A stretch of DNA of 64,000 nucleotides from Heterohyrax brucei (taxonomy: Eukaryota; Chordata; Mammalia; Hyracoidea; Procaviidae): assembly GCA_028571685.1 (NCBI GenBank), contig CM053148.1, forward strand, positions 83,102,001 to 83,166,000, written 5' to 3'. This document shows positions 54,241 to 64,000 of this stretch, piece after piece. The notes under the pieces are model-generated. The model worked only from the letters and a program-made list of their open reading frames with translations. It was not told the origin of the DNA and made no database searches. Positions within the stretch are counted from its first letter, which is position 1; the number at the start of each line of letters is the position of its first letter. Both the position numbers and the translations under genes were made by a program.

Positions 54241-55799
54241 GCCTGAATGATCCGGAAGAACAGCAGGAGCCTTGTGCCAGGAATAACACCCACATTCAGA
54301 AAGTGGGCCTAAGGGCAAGACATCCCAAACGTAAACATTCGGTTAGCAGCTTAGGTCAGAAATGCAGCTGCGCAGAGTGAGTTGGAAAATCCCAGTCAGG
54401 GATATCGGAGACTTGAATCAGGACAGACATCCCAGTCCAGGCTGACACTTGACCCCCGGAAAACATCTAGAGAGCAAGACTGCAGACTCAGTTTTCTGCC
54501 TGCTCTGGTGGTTTCTCTTCTACCATCTGGCTGTGATTTGCAGATTCCCCCTGTTACATTCCCACAGAACAATGTAAAACCTAACCCAAAAGCCAACATG
54601 AGGTTTGCTTATTTCTTTATAGTTGGGTCAAGATTTCTGAGTTTTAAATGCTTCCCCTTCCTTATCTCACTGAGTTCTCACGGCCGCTGTGCCAGACAGG
54701 GCTTCGCATTTGAGCAGGATTCTCACACGACTGGGAAGAGCACACAGATCCCAAGATCATCCTCCTGTCTGAAGGCCTGGAAGTGGAATTAGTACCAGAA
54801 TCCAGCCTTTCTGATTCCAGTTTCCAAGAAAAATGCAAGTTACTATTCTGTATGTACATTAACAAAATAATAGTCATTCTTAATGTTGTGTTAGATCTAA
54901 GGATAAGAAGGGAGCAGGGGAGAAACCAGACTGTAAAGAGAGCGCTGATCCTGGGTGCTCCTTTGGGTAAGGAATAGTAGCCCCTGAAACCAGGGTTGCC
55001 TGATCTAGGTAACCAAGATATAGGATGCTCAATTCCAACTGGAATTTCAAACACACTTACCTAGGCTAGGTAAGTCATGTGTGATCCTTCAGTTATTTAG
55101 TTCCAAAAAAAGTATTCTTTGTGTTTTCTGAAATTCTAGTTGAACTGTATTTTACCCGGCAAACTTCCTAAAATGTAGGAGTGGGCTCCAGCTGCAAAAG
55201 CGGAGAGCATTCCTTGGGAGGGGCCTGGACTGGGGACTCAGGAACCTGCCTGCATTTTTAAATTCTCTCTCTGTTGCAGTGAAGTCTTACTGGCTCTCAT
55301 GACAGATGTCTGCTTTAGTTGTGAGAGACGGCAGGCTTGTGTTCACAGTTCAGATCACATAGCACAGCACATCCAAGAGAGGAGAGACTGTCTCACGCTA
55401 GGACAGCAGAGAGATTTGTGGCACAGGGAAGTCCTTCCAGGAATTTGCACAGATAGCCTGGGGGAGAAGGACCTAGTACAAGGTGGGACTTCCCAGAACA
55501 CAGCAGTAAATGAGGCTGGATTGTTAACTTTTGAAGGTTTAAGTGAAACAGAACTCTCTGAGAGGATTATGCTTTCTGTGCACATTAACGTAGGAACACC
55601 CCTTCCTCCAACACCACCATAACTGTGTGTATCAGGTCACCACTCAGTTGTTAAGGGTAAAGCCAAAGCAGGAAATTATTTATGTGCACTAAAGCCAACT
55701 GTCTGTCTTCCCACCGGTTCTCAAGCTACTTGACATGCTTCACTGTAGTACACTTACCGTTTGACTCTTTTCCACTATTTCTATTTTACTGTCTTACCA
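54241..55799. other. Unassigned stretch
   Basis: Moderate GC. Several 100-130 codon frames on both strands (54382-54792 plus, 54662-55054 minus, 55299-55622 plus) overlap one another and have no domain or clean splice borders. I see no repeat family. Confidence 0.4.
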
Positions 55800-55850
55800 T
55801 TTCTAAGATCCAGCTTCCTCATCTGTAAAATGGGAAGAATCTACAAAAGA
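55800..55850 (+). repeat. MIR core fragment
   Basis: CTTCCTCATCTGTAAAATGGG is the conserved MIR core phrase. Confidence 0.65.
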
Positions 55851-55903
55851 ATATTAGATGATCTAGAGAAGGTGATATTTTGGTGGCACAACCATAAGAA
55901 TGT

Positions 55904-56070
55904 GTAAGCCCTTGTTGCGTGGTAGTTAAGTGCTGTGTCTGCTAACCAAAAAGTCAGAAGTTCAGATCCACCAGGTGCTCCTTGGAAATTCTATGGAGCA
56001 GTTCTACTCTGTCCTGTAGGGTTGCTATGAGTCAGATTCAACTCAGACAGCAGTGGGTTTGGTTTTTCGG
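55904..56070 (+). repeat. Afrotherian SINE, short form
   Basis: GTAAGCCCTTGTTGCGTGG head, CAGTTCTACTCTGTCCTGTAG body, tail GGGTTTGGTTTTTCGG. Confidence 0.95.
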
Positions 56071-56085
56071 TTAACATGGAAGTAA

Positions 56086-56241
56086 GGAAGCCAGGTGGGG
56101 AAGTGGCTAAAGTGAAGGCCCACAAGAGAAGGATGTGGCAGTCTGCTTCCAGAACGATTACAGCTGTGGGAACCCCATGGGGGCAGTTCTACACTGTTCT
56201 GTAGGGTTTCTGTGTGTTGGAGTTGACTGGACTTTGTTTTT
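56086..56241 (+). repeat. Afrotherian SINE, long form, shortened head
   Basis: AGCCAGGTGGGGAAGTGGC head, then directly the module GGATGTGGCAGTCTGCTTCC. The B-box region is deleted. Confidence 0.88.
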
Positions 56242-56402
56242 AGGCTATCATGGGGCCAGGTACATGGAAAATACTCACTCCATTTTGTATCCTCTTCCTC
56301 CTCCTCTTTCAGTTACCAATTTGGTCTGTAAATTTGGTAAAGTCCCTTTAACACTCCAGCTCTTAGCATTTGCGTAAATAATGGAAGTAAATTATCTCTT
56401 TG

Positions 56403-56470
56403 TTGTTGTGAACTCCCTTGGAGTTGGCCCCCAAACCATGGCAACCCCTACACACAGGGCCTTAGCTGAC
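56403..56470 (-). repeat. RTE/SINE tail fragment
   Basis: GTTGTTGTGAACTCCCTTGG, AACCATGGCAACCCCTAC, matching the left end of the RTE-body SINEs. Confidence 0.6.
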
Positions 56471-56790
56471 TTCAAATTCAAATATTTTATGGCTGAAGCA
56501 AAAGGAACTTTTAGAAGACAATGTGCTCTGCAGTCAAACCGATGGCATCAAATAAAATTCCAACGAGAATTAGATGTCCCCAGAAATGTACAAGGATTGC
56601 AGAAAAATTCTATCACTGTGCAAGGCTTGCTGATTTTCAGTGAAACAGCTATTGGAAAAGAAGCCCATGGGAAATACAGGTAAGAGACACACAAAGAGGC
56701 ATCTGCTCAAAAAAAAAAAACCTATTAATTATTAATTTTTTTTTTTACATATCTTTCTTAGATGAATGAAAGCAATAGTCCAGTAATTAC

Positions 56791-56889
56791 CTGACTGGCA
56801 TTCTGGTTGGAGACTTTAAGCAAGACGTCTTGTGAAAATTGCGGGCAAAGGGCAAGTCTGGTGCGTTGCTGACGTCATAGCTATGAGCT
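56791..56889 (-). CDS. Candidate 99-bp cassette coding exon
   Basis: Not recognised as a known gene. On the minus strand a pyrimidine-rich acceptor (TTTTTTCTGTTTATAG) precedes base 56889, and a donor CAG/GTAATT follows base 56791. The 99 bases are open in one frame only; two frames have stops. That frame gives 32 whole codons reading AHSYDVSNAPDLPFARNF, then HKTSCLKSPTRMPV, with one base at the start and two at the end left over. The exon is thus symmetric and could be included or skipped without a frame change. It holds four CpGs in very AT-rich surroundings. Joining directly to the candidate exon at 11540 would use that exon's other open frame, not the hydrophobic one, so a shared gene is unproven. 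Confidence 0.28.
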
Positions 56890-58249
56890 CTATAAACAGA
56901 AAAAAGAAGTTGGAAAAACAAGATGTTTTATTTAACACATTAAAAATCAAAACACCAAAAGTTAAACAAAATTCAAATAAAATATCTAAAAATCTAGGTA
57001 AATAGTTCAAAATTCTGAAAGCTACAGGATATGAAATGTAAAAAAAAAAAAGATTTTTTCTACATATTATTGTGCAAAAGTGATTAATAAGAATAAGTGA
57101 TAAAAATAAATTAACAAACAGTCACTACAATTTGAAATGCGTATAGTGGGTCAAAAGTGAATGATAACTCTATATTTGAACGTATCTTGAATGGATATTG
57201 ATTTCGGTGTGAATTAGCTACCGATAGATTTACATATCCTTTCTAGACTCTGAGGCTGCCATTTTTGTAGTTAAACCAATTTATTTAAAGGTGTTTAAAA
57301 TGGAAAGTTGCTATATAATTTCAAAAGCCAGGCCTTAGCATCGTAAAACTGTTGTGTACTCTTTTTCATATGATTTTCAATGTGCTTTTTGACATCCACT
57401 TCAGAAGCCACTAAAATAAATAAATCCTAAGCACTTCACTCTCAGCGTAATACTTAACAGCGTCACTCAAAATTTTCCAAATCAAAACATTAAACACACC
57501 ACATGCAGAAAAATGGTTAATTCTTTGGAATCACATGCATTTGATTGCTTGTTTATATGGATTCCTTTTCTGATATACTGCTTTTCATCATAGTAAAGGA
57601 CAACTAAATTATCAGAAATATAGAACCATTTGTTAAGAATAATATTTTTTGCAAGCATATACAATTATAAAACTCAACAAAGATCCCCTATTCTATGTGT
57701 TATGGGATTTTGGATTTAGCAGTAATACTTCCCTTCTAAAAATTGTTGATAAACATTAAAGCTTTTGAAGGGAGTGAACAGAAATGCTGAATAATCTTAC
57801 CATAAATCTGACAACACTACTGTTTTCAAGGAGCACACTAAGCTTCAAAATTTATTTTCATTTTGAGAGCTGCAAAACCTTTATCCCTAGCATTAAGAGC
57901 AATGTAAATTTGGAATCTCTGTATTGGATGCCGACTTCAGAATAATTGTCAGATTTAGGGGAAAAGAAGTATTGTGTCAGCTTTGAAAGTATGGGATGAT
58001 ATATCTGTATTTATTTTCTTTGTCTTTTGGGAAATTGATTAAATATAAATGTTTAGATGTTTATTACATTGACTTTAATCATGTTGCCTTTATTTTTTAT
58101 TCTGTAATGTCTGCCAAGTTTACCAGTGTCAAAATAACCATATCATTCATGTAGGCTGTTCCCTGACTTTTCCCTTTACTGCTGATACTATTTTTCGCTT
58201 AGAAAATCACATGAGACATCAGTGCCTACAAAGCACACTGCTGAGCACT
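56890..58249. other. Unassigned AT-rich stretch
   Basis: Repeat-poor. The 60-codon minus frame 57482-57664 has no splice borders or motif. Confidence 0.5.
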
Positions 58250-58445
58250 CCCTGTGTTGGGCACAGGAGTCCACCATCATCAGCCTTATCGTGCCAGGTC
58301 TTTACGCAGTTGTTTTACAGGCAATGCCTCTCATCTTCACAACAACAATGTAAGATAAGTGACATTACCCTAGTTTTATAGATTAGGAAAGTGATGTCTA
58401 ACAAAGTTGGTAGCGTCACCCAGTGAGGTAACTCATGGTGTCAAC
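58250..58445 (-). repeat. MIR SINE (ancient)
   Basis: CAACAACAATGTAAGATAAG, TTTTATAGATTAGGAAAG, reversed MIR order. Confidence 0.65.
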
Positions 58446-58482
58446 CTTCTAGTGATGCCCCTGGGGCCCATGCATAGTAGAC

Positions 58483-59037
58483 TATCTTAGTGACGTAGTG
58501 CTGCTATAACAGAAATACCGCAAGTGGATGGCTTTAACAAGCAGAAGTTTATCCCCTCCTAGTCTAGTAAGCTGGAAATCCAAATTCAAGGCATCAGCTC
58601 CAAAGGAAGATTTTGTCTGTCTTTTGTCTCTGGAGGAAGGTCTTCATCATCAGTCTTCCCCAGGCTACAGTTTTTGTGTGCAGGAATCTGGGTCTAAAGG
58701 ACATACTCTGCTCCCCATGCCGCTTTTTTGGCAACAGAGGCCCCTGTGCTCACTTCTGTCTTTTACCGCTTGTATGACAAAAGGTGATTCAGGTCACACT
58801 CCAGGGAAAATCCCTTTACATCTGTCAGACGTGTGATCTGAGTAAGGGTGCTACATTGCACCCTAATCCTCTTCAGCATAATGTAATCTTGCTTTATCAA
58901 CCACAGGCAGAGATTAGGATTGACAACACATAAGAAAATGATGTCAACCACAAAACAGAAAACAACCACAAGATACTAGAACCACGGCCTCACAAAGCTG
59001 ACACACGTATTTGATGAACGCAATTCAATCCAGGACA
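58483..59037 (-). mobile_element. MaLR-like LTR fossil, nearly full length
   Basis: TAGTGCTGCTATAACAGAAAT near the left end and CGCAATTCAATCCAGGACA at the right. Length about 555, like the 44447 copy. No clear border duplication and no internal viral region. Confidence 0.82.
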
Positions 59038-60030
59038 CAAAAATTAAAAACAAAGTTTCTCTGGCTATAATGCTTCAAACTCCAGTTACGTCTGCACTCT
59101 CCTGACCCTCTCAACTTTCCCTTCTTAACGGTGAAAAGACAGCTTATCTTTGTTACTAAAAATGTTAAGTCTGGGGAAAATATGTCTAGTTAAACTGTAT
59201 TTCTACATGAAACACTGTAAAATCTAAATTAAGGACGTAGATACACACATTTGAAAGAAAGATATGTCTTTGCATTTTACCCTAAAAGTCTCTAAGAGAT
59301 AATAACATAAACTTATATTAGGCATTGACATTTTCATTCAAAAATTAAGAAAAATAACAAATGTATAAAATTTGAGTGTTTTCTATCACTCATTTTGATG
59401 GCAGTTACAATTAAATTTTTCATCCTAACTTGGGAGTCTTTTAAAAACTTTGAGTCTTCTCAAAATTACATTATTTTTCAAATTGTTTGACCATGTTTTT
59501 TACTCCACAGTGAGTTGCAAAATATTAAAACTGTCCCCCCCAAAAAAGTTAAGCAAATCATGTTTATACACTTGCAAGATCTGAGACTAATCCCAAACAT
59601 TTTCAATGTAATATTTCATGATAAATTTTTTGCCATACAAAAGATTATCGAGATTTGTAAAAAATAATTAATTCTTAGAAATATATACTAATAGTCAATT
59701 CTCATTTTTTAAAAAAATTCTCTCACAATACATTTATGAAAGATTGCTTAAAGGCAACAATGGAATCATTTAGATATTTTTTTGTGTTTATTTACTCCTT
59801 CATGACTTTGACCATGATTGAACACATTGTAACAGAAGATTTCTACTACAACCTCTGATAAAATCACTTGTATGATACATTAGAGAGTTGCTGGTAATCA
59901 ATACCTGAGCAGTCAAGATCCTAGACAAGTGAATGTGTAGGTAAGTAAACCAACATTTACAGTCTCTGTTGGTGCAAATGGACAGCGTGCACAACTGCTT
60001 TCTGAAAAGGTGATTTTTGTCCACCCAGAA
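59038..60030. other. Unassigned AT-rich stretch
   Basis: Nothing recognised. Confidence 0.5.
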
Positions 60031-60183
60031 GAAACTGCTACCATGAGTTGATTCTGACTCGCTGCAATTGTATAGGACAAAGTAGAAATGCTCCATAGAG
60101 TTTCCAAGGAGTGTCTGGCAATTTCCAGCTGCTGACATTTCGGCTAGCTCTCGTAGCGTTTAACCACTATGCCATCAGGGTTT
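60031..60183 (-). repeat. Afrotherian SINE, short form
   Basis: GAAACTGCTACCATGAGTTG tail, CCATAGAGTTTCCAAGGAG middle, CCACTATGCCATCAGGGTT head. Confidence 0.92.
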
Positions 60184-61036
60184 ACTGAAAGAAGGGAGGG
60201 TAATCTTTTTCTTTTTCAGCCACTAAAATCCTTGGAATACAGTCTTTCTGTAATAGCCACTGGGTTACCAGAAGCTGTAGTCAACTTGAAAGAAGTGGAT
60301 TTTTGGTAAGTCAGCATTTGATTTTTCTACATGGTACCACTTTTCCTTCCCTCGGGACTTTGGAGATATGTTTTTTTCTCCCATCATGAAAAGGAAAGCT
60401 GAGAAACCAAATGAGAGTTCGTCCTAAGACCAGAACTCAGAGTAGGACCAGAGATTTAGGAAGACAGTACTGGAATCTGGAAACTTTCAAAGCAGTTAGA
60501 GTTCCAAGTCTAGATTTTATAGGAGAAAAAATATGAGGGGTGCTGTGACAGTTGAACATTTGTCATTTTGAGATATTTGTCAAGTTATTAAGTTTCACGG
60601 GAAAAAGAGTTTAAGAAGATAAGCAGAAAAGGTGAAATTCAGGCAGACTTACAGTACTAAGTAACCAGATTTGAAGTTCACATCTGATCAAGAAAGAAGT
60701 TTTTTGTTTTGTTTTGTTTTAGTTGTGATTAAGTGAAAGTATAGAATCCAAATCAATTCTGCATGTCCACCTATCTGCATGTCCTCCATCTGTTCTCCTT
60801 GCTGTGTGATAACACATTGCTCTTTTTCACTCTTTATTTCTGGTATCAAGAGAGAAGGATTCAATAACAGCTCCAAATTCAAGTTCAAGTCCCTACAGAC
60901 CTAAATATTTAGAGTAATGTTGAAACAGAAGTCGGATGAGCTTATTGAAATGTCTAGCACACTAAAAACATTCAAGAAATGAAATTATTGTTCCCTTTAT
61001 ACACTACAGAAAAACTGAGTAATTTTTCTACTTGCC
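60184..61036. other. Unassigned stretch
   Basis: A (TTTTG)n run at about 60700-60722. Nothing else recognised. Confidence 0.5.
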
Positions 61037-61400
61037 TGTTATAGATTAAATTGTGTTCCACAAAGATATATGTCAAAGTCTCAACCACTCTACCTATGAG
61101 TGTGGCCTTCCTTGAGAATATTTTTCATTTCTGTTAGTATGGCCATAGCAGGGTAGGATGAGTTCTAAACCTAATATTTTCTGAGTGGTCTCTTATTAAA
61201 AAAGAAAGCAAACAGACATGGAAAGGCCCACTTACAGAGGGAAGATAAATGCTACGAGAAGATGAAGGTAGAAACATCTATAAGCCCAGAAACTCCAAGA
61301 ATTGCCAGTAGCTCTAGAAGGTAAAAGAGGCTAAGAAGGATCTTCCCCTGGAACCAACACAGTGAATTCAGATGTCTAACTTCATAATTCATATGAATTA
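61037..61400 (+). mobile_element. MLT-type MaLR LTR fossil (older family)
   Basis: Starts TGTTATAGATTAAATTGTG, then TCAACCACTCTACCTATGAG, AAGCCCAGAAACTCCAAG and GAATTGCCAGTAGCTC, the order of mammal-wide MLT-type LTRs. More diverged than the MaLR-like family found elsewhere here. The end is not sharp. Confidence 0.6.
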
Positions 61401-61861
61401 ATTATTTAGTCTGGATAAAAATGAAAAACTGATAAATGAGTTTAACAGACACACTAAGTACAGTTACATAAATGCCAAAAGTACACTGAGTACTTTTAAT
61501 GGGAAGGGAGGATTTTAGCCAAGTTGTTCTTTAAACATAATGGACAGTTTAACGCTTCACTACTTCTTTTCCAGCTGTTAACTGCGTGTTATTTTAGAAA
61601 GAGTGTTTCCTTTATCTAAAACGCTTAATCCAAACCATTCAAGTACACAGTGCAACTTAAAAGAAAATGATGTTTGAAGTGACCCACTTTTTAAAGAACC
61701 TTCCCTCAGTTTGCCACCCAAATAAGGAAAACTGAAATCTAGCTTAGAGTTGAAGTTTTTTCCTAAAACATGAAACCCGAAATAAATAGATAAAAATTAA
61801 GAAGATCACTGTTTTACAAACACATGATATCTAGATAATAACCCACACAACCAGTCTGTCA
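61401..61861. other. Unassigned AT-rich stretch
   Basis: Nothing recognised. Confidence 0.5.
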
Positions 61862-62190
61862 GTTGATTGCATATTGGTCTGTGTCCTGTTATGATGCTGG
61901 AAGCTGTGCCGCCCGTATTTCTGTCACCAGCAGTGTCAGTGAACAGACTTCAGCAGAGCTTCCAGACTAAGATAGGCTATGAAGAAAGACCTGAAGATGA
62001 GTCAGTGAAAGGGTCATGGATCACAACAGAGTATTGTCCTACATAGGGCTAGAAGATGAGCCTCCACATGACCGTAACAATGAACTTGGTCGTACCAAAG
62101 TTCATGAAGATGGTGTTGGCCCAGGCAAAGTTGTGTTCTGTTGTGCGTGAGGCCACCGTGAACCAGAGCCAACTCAATAAGCAACAGATG
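61862..62190 (+). repeat. RTE-body SINE, fullest copy
   Basis: CTGTTATGATGCTGGAAGC, GCTTCCAGACTAAGATAGG, CATGGATCACAACAGAGTAT and CTAGAAGATGAGCCTCC, a phrase also found near the start of RTE LINEs. Then the shared tail GAGCCAACTCAATAAGCAAC. Confidence 0.82.
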
Positions 62191-62324
62191 GTAATATAAG
62201 TCATGGGAGATTCGGTGCATCTGTGACAGCAAAACTCAATTGTTTTTGATTGCGCTGTCCGTATGACGGGTTTTAAAAGAGATCACTTCAAAGTTGTTAT
62301 TAGTAAGGTCTGCTTTTAGAAGGT

Positions 62325-62476
62325 TAACCCTGATGTTGAAAAGTAGTTAAGTGAGATAGCTGTTAGCCAAAAGGTCGATGATTCAAATACACCAGGTGCT
62401 CCTTGGTGAGGCAGTTCTACTCCATCCTATAGGATTGCTACAATGCCGAATCAACTCAATGACAATTCATTTTTTC
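62325..62476 (+). repeat. Afrotherian SINE, short form
   Basis: TAACCCTGATGTTGAAAAGTAG head, GGTGCTCCTTGG with the following body shortened, tail AATGACAATTCATTTTTTC. Confidence 0.9.
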
Positions 62477-62499
62477 CCCTGTTTGGTTAATGCTAAGGA

Positions 62500-62640
62500 A
62501 GAGTCCTGGTGGCATGGTGCTTAAGAGCTTGGCTGCTAACCTAAAGGTCAGCACATTGAATCCCCCACCTGCTCCTCAGAAACCCTGTGGGCAGTTCCGC
62601 TCTGACCTACAGGGCTACTGCAGTGCATAGCAGTGAGGAC
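62500..62640 (+). repeat. Afrotherian SINE, short form
   Basis: GAGTCCTGGTGGCATGGTGC head, tail damaged at GCATAGCAGTGAGG. Confidence 0.92.
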
Positions 62641-63238
62641 GATGCTGAGAAGTTCATCGTGGAGTCAGCTAGATTCTCTGTTTTTGCAATGTGTAGATGG
62701 TATATTTTTTAAGTTACCAAATATATATTTTTGGTGGAAGAATTTGACACCAGTCAAATATGAAAAATTCTACTGGAGCCAAACTTTCATTATTTTGAGG
62801 TACAGAGAAGACTTCTAAAATCAGCAGAATACATTACTGTAAGATCTGGAGCAGTGCTTTGGCTTGGAGAGAGATCAAGACCCTAGATTCAGACTTATCA
62901 AGTTTGGGGTATCTGTTAGGTATATGTGTGGTGGTGATGAGTAGAAATTTTGACATACAGACTCAGAGCTAAAAACATAATTCTGGCCAATAGATGTAAA
63001 TTTAGAACTTGTTGGTGAATACGTGATAGTCAGATTTATGTAAAAGAATGAGAGCACTACAGAGAGTGCAAACAAAGAAGGAAGAACAACTAAAGAGGAT
63101 ACACAATGCTGAATCATTGTGTAAGAAGAAGGCAAGTTGGATCAAGACACAAAGAAAAAAATGGAAGAGTTGCTAGAAAGAGAAAAGCTACTCTTTTCAA
63201 TTGACAAGTAAATCAAAACCAAAAATAGTAATGATAAA
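62641..63238. other. Unassigned stretch
   Basis: Partly purine-rich. 62990-63170 may belong to the old repeat seen at the right end. Confidence 0.4.
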
Positions 63239-63397
63239 TAAACAAGACTCATTGTCCCAAATTGATTACAACTCACAACGGCCTTATAGGACGAAGTAGA
63301 CTTGCCCCATAGGGTTTCCAAGGAGTGGCTAGTGGATTCAAACTGCTGACATTTTCAGTTGGCAGCCTGAACTCTTAACCACTGCATCAGGGCTCCA
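63239..63397 (-). repeat. Afrotherian SINE, short form
   Basis: CATTGTCCCAAATTGATTAC tail, CCCCATAGGGTTTCCAAGG middle, ACTGCATCAGGGCTCC head. Confidence 0.94.
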
Positions 63398-63419
63398 AGC
63401 AAACAAAAGGAAGACAAGA

Positions 63420-64000
63420 TTCTAAGAAAGGAAAGAAATAAGCTAAAAGATCCAAGTTAGGTCTAAAAATTGCCAGTGGGTTGTTGACCATCTTTGGAGC
63501 TAACTGATACACTTAGTTAGAGAAATTTCAGAGGACATACATTGACATAAACCGTATGGAGAAGGACAAGGTACTGAAGAAATGGAGGCAAAGACTGTAG
63601 AAAAAAAAAGATTCAAACGTGTCAGAGTAAAAGGCATAAGAGAAGAAGGGAGGTAAAGAATGGAAGTTAGACCAATGGATGAAATTTTAAGGTGGAGGAT
63701 GCTAGATGTTTAAAAGCTGATGGAGAGAGAAAAGAAATGACTACAGTGATGTGTTATGGTGAAACTATGGAAATGATAGGTGATAAGATCAGAAATAAAA
63801 GGAGGAGAACCTTGGAGAGACCGATGGGCCCAATGTCCCCATTATGACCAGAAAAGAAGAAAGAATGGATGACTAGAGATACAGACATCTCTGTAGGCTA
63901 AGTGGTAGAGGCAACTTTAATCTGATGGCTTCCATTTTCTCTGTGAAGTACGAGGTAAGGAATCTCTCAAGGAGGAGGAGGAAAGGGAGAAGTAGTGATG
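63420..64000 (+). repeat. Old dispersed mammalian repeat, unnamed, runs off the window
   Basis: TCTGATGGCTTCCATTTTCTC followed by TGTGAAGTACGAGGTAAGG, together with the purine-rich run before it, is wording I know from a long, old, family-sized repeat shared by placental mammals, but I cannot name it. The sequence continues beyond 64000. Confidence 0.45.

Noticed and set aside
54662-55054. 130-codon minus-strand frame.
   Set aside because: Overlaps open frames on the other strand and shows no domain.
55055-55140. Possible minus-strand exon with a strong donor at 55060.
   Set aside because: I found no acceptor leaving an open frame; stops occur in the short upstream segment.
56381-56683. 100-codon frame ending at a CAG/GTAAGA donor-like site.
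   Set aside because: Its first third is RTE/SINE tail sequence and no acceptor sits at a sensible place.

Overview
This is eukaryotic, mammalian nuclear DNA from a non-genic or deep-intronic region. It is AT-rich, has no operons or bacterial gene layout, and no long open reading frame that looks like a host protein. About sixty whole or partial copies of one tRNA-derived SINE are present. They begin GGAAACCCTGGTGG, carry internal A and B boxes (GTGGTTAAGTGCT and GCAGTTCAAATCC types) and end in a run such as GGTTTGGTTT. Pieces of an RTE/BovB-type LINE ending in CACCTAACAACAACAA occur with them. That pairing is characteristic of Afrotheria and points to an elephant-like (paenungulate) genome.

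Layout. 0-6 kb: a probable retroviral LTR, SINEs, an LTR of a MaLR-like family, a mariner element folded into a palindrome, and a second LTR broken by an RTE tail with a clear 12-bp target-site duplication. 6-14 kb: SINE-rich, with older MER5-like, L2-like and CR1/L3-like pieces and a candidate coding exon on the minus strand at 11398-11540. 14-19 kb: the longest RTE copy (minus strand, about 1.9 kb, reverse transcriptase region) sitting in an older LTR, then a poly(A)-tailed repeat I cannot name. 20-30 kb: SINE clusters, RTE pieces, a mariner end, L2/MIR fossils, and a 1-kb RTE copy with its target-site duplication at 28.2-29.3 kb. 30-38 kb: more SINEs, one nested pair, and a roughly 260-bp inverted duplication around 35.8-36.8 kb. 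38-50 kb: five LTR copies or fragments of the MaLR-like family (one nearly complete with a 5-bp duplication), RTE pieces and MIRs. 51-64 kb: an RTE copy, a 190-bp purine tract, SINEs, a 99-bp candidate exon on the minus strand at 56791-56889, further LTR fossils, and an old repeat running off the right end.

How the parts relate. The SINEs share their last 40 or so bases with the RTE LINE, so the LINE machinery very likely mobilised them. A second, longer SINE-like family joins an RTE 5'-region-like body to the same tail. All readable RTE copies are 5'-truncated and inactivated by mutation. If the two candidate minus-strand exons are real, the window lies inside a large minus-strand gene with very long introns. 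I cannot name that gene, and two exons are weak evidence. No undescribed functional system was found; the most useful leads are the two exons, the inverted duplication, the mariner palindrome and the SINE length classes.
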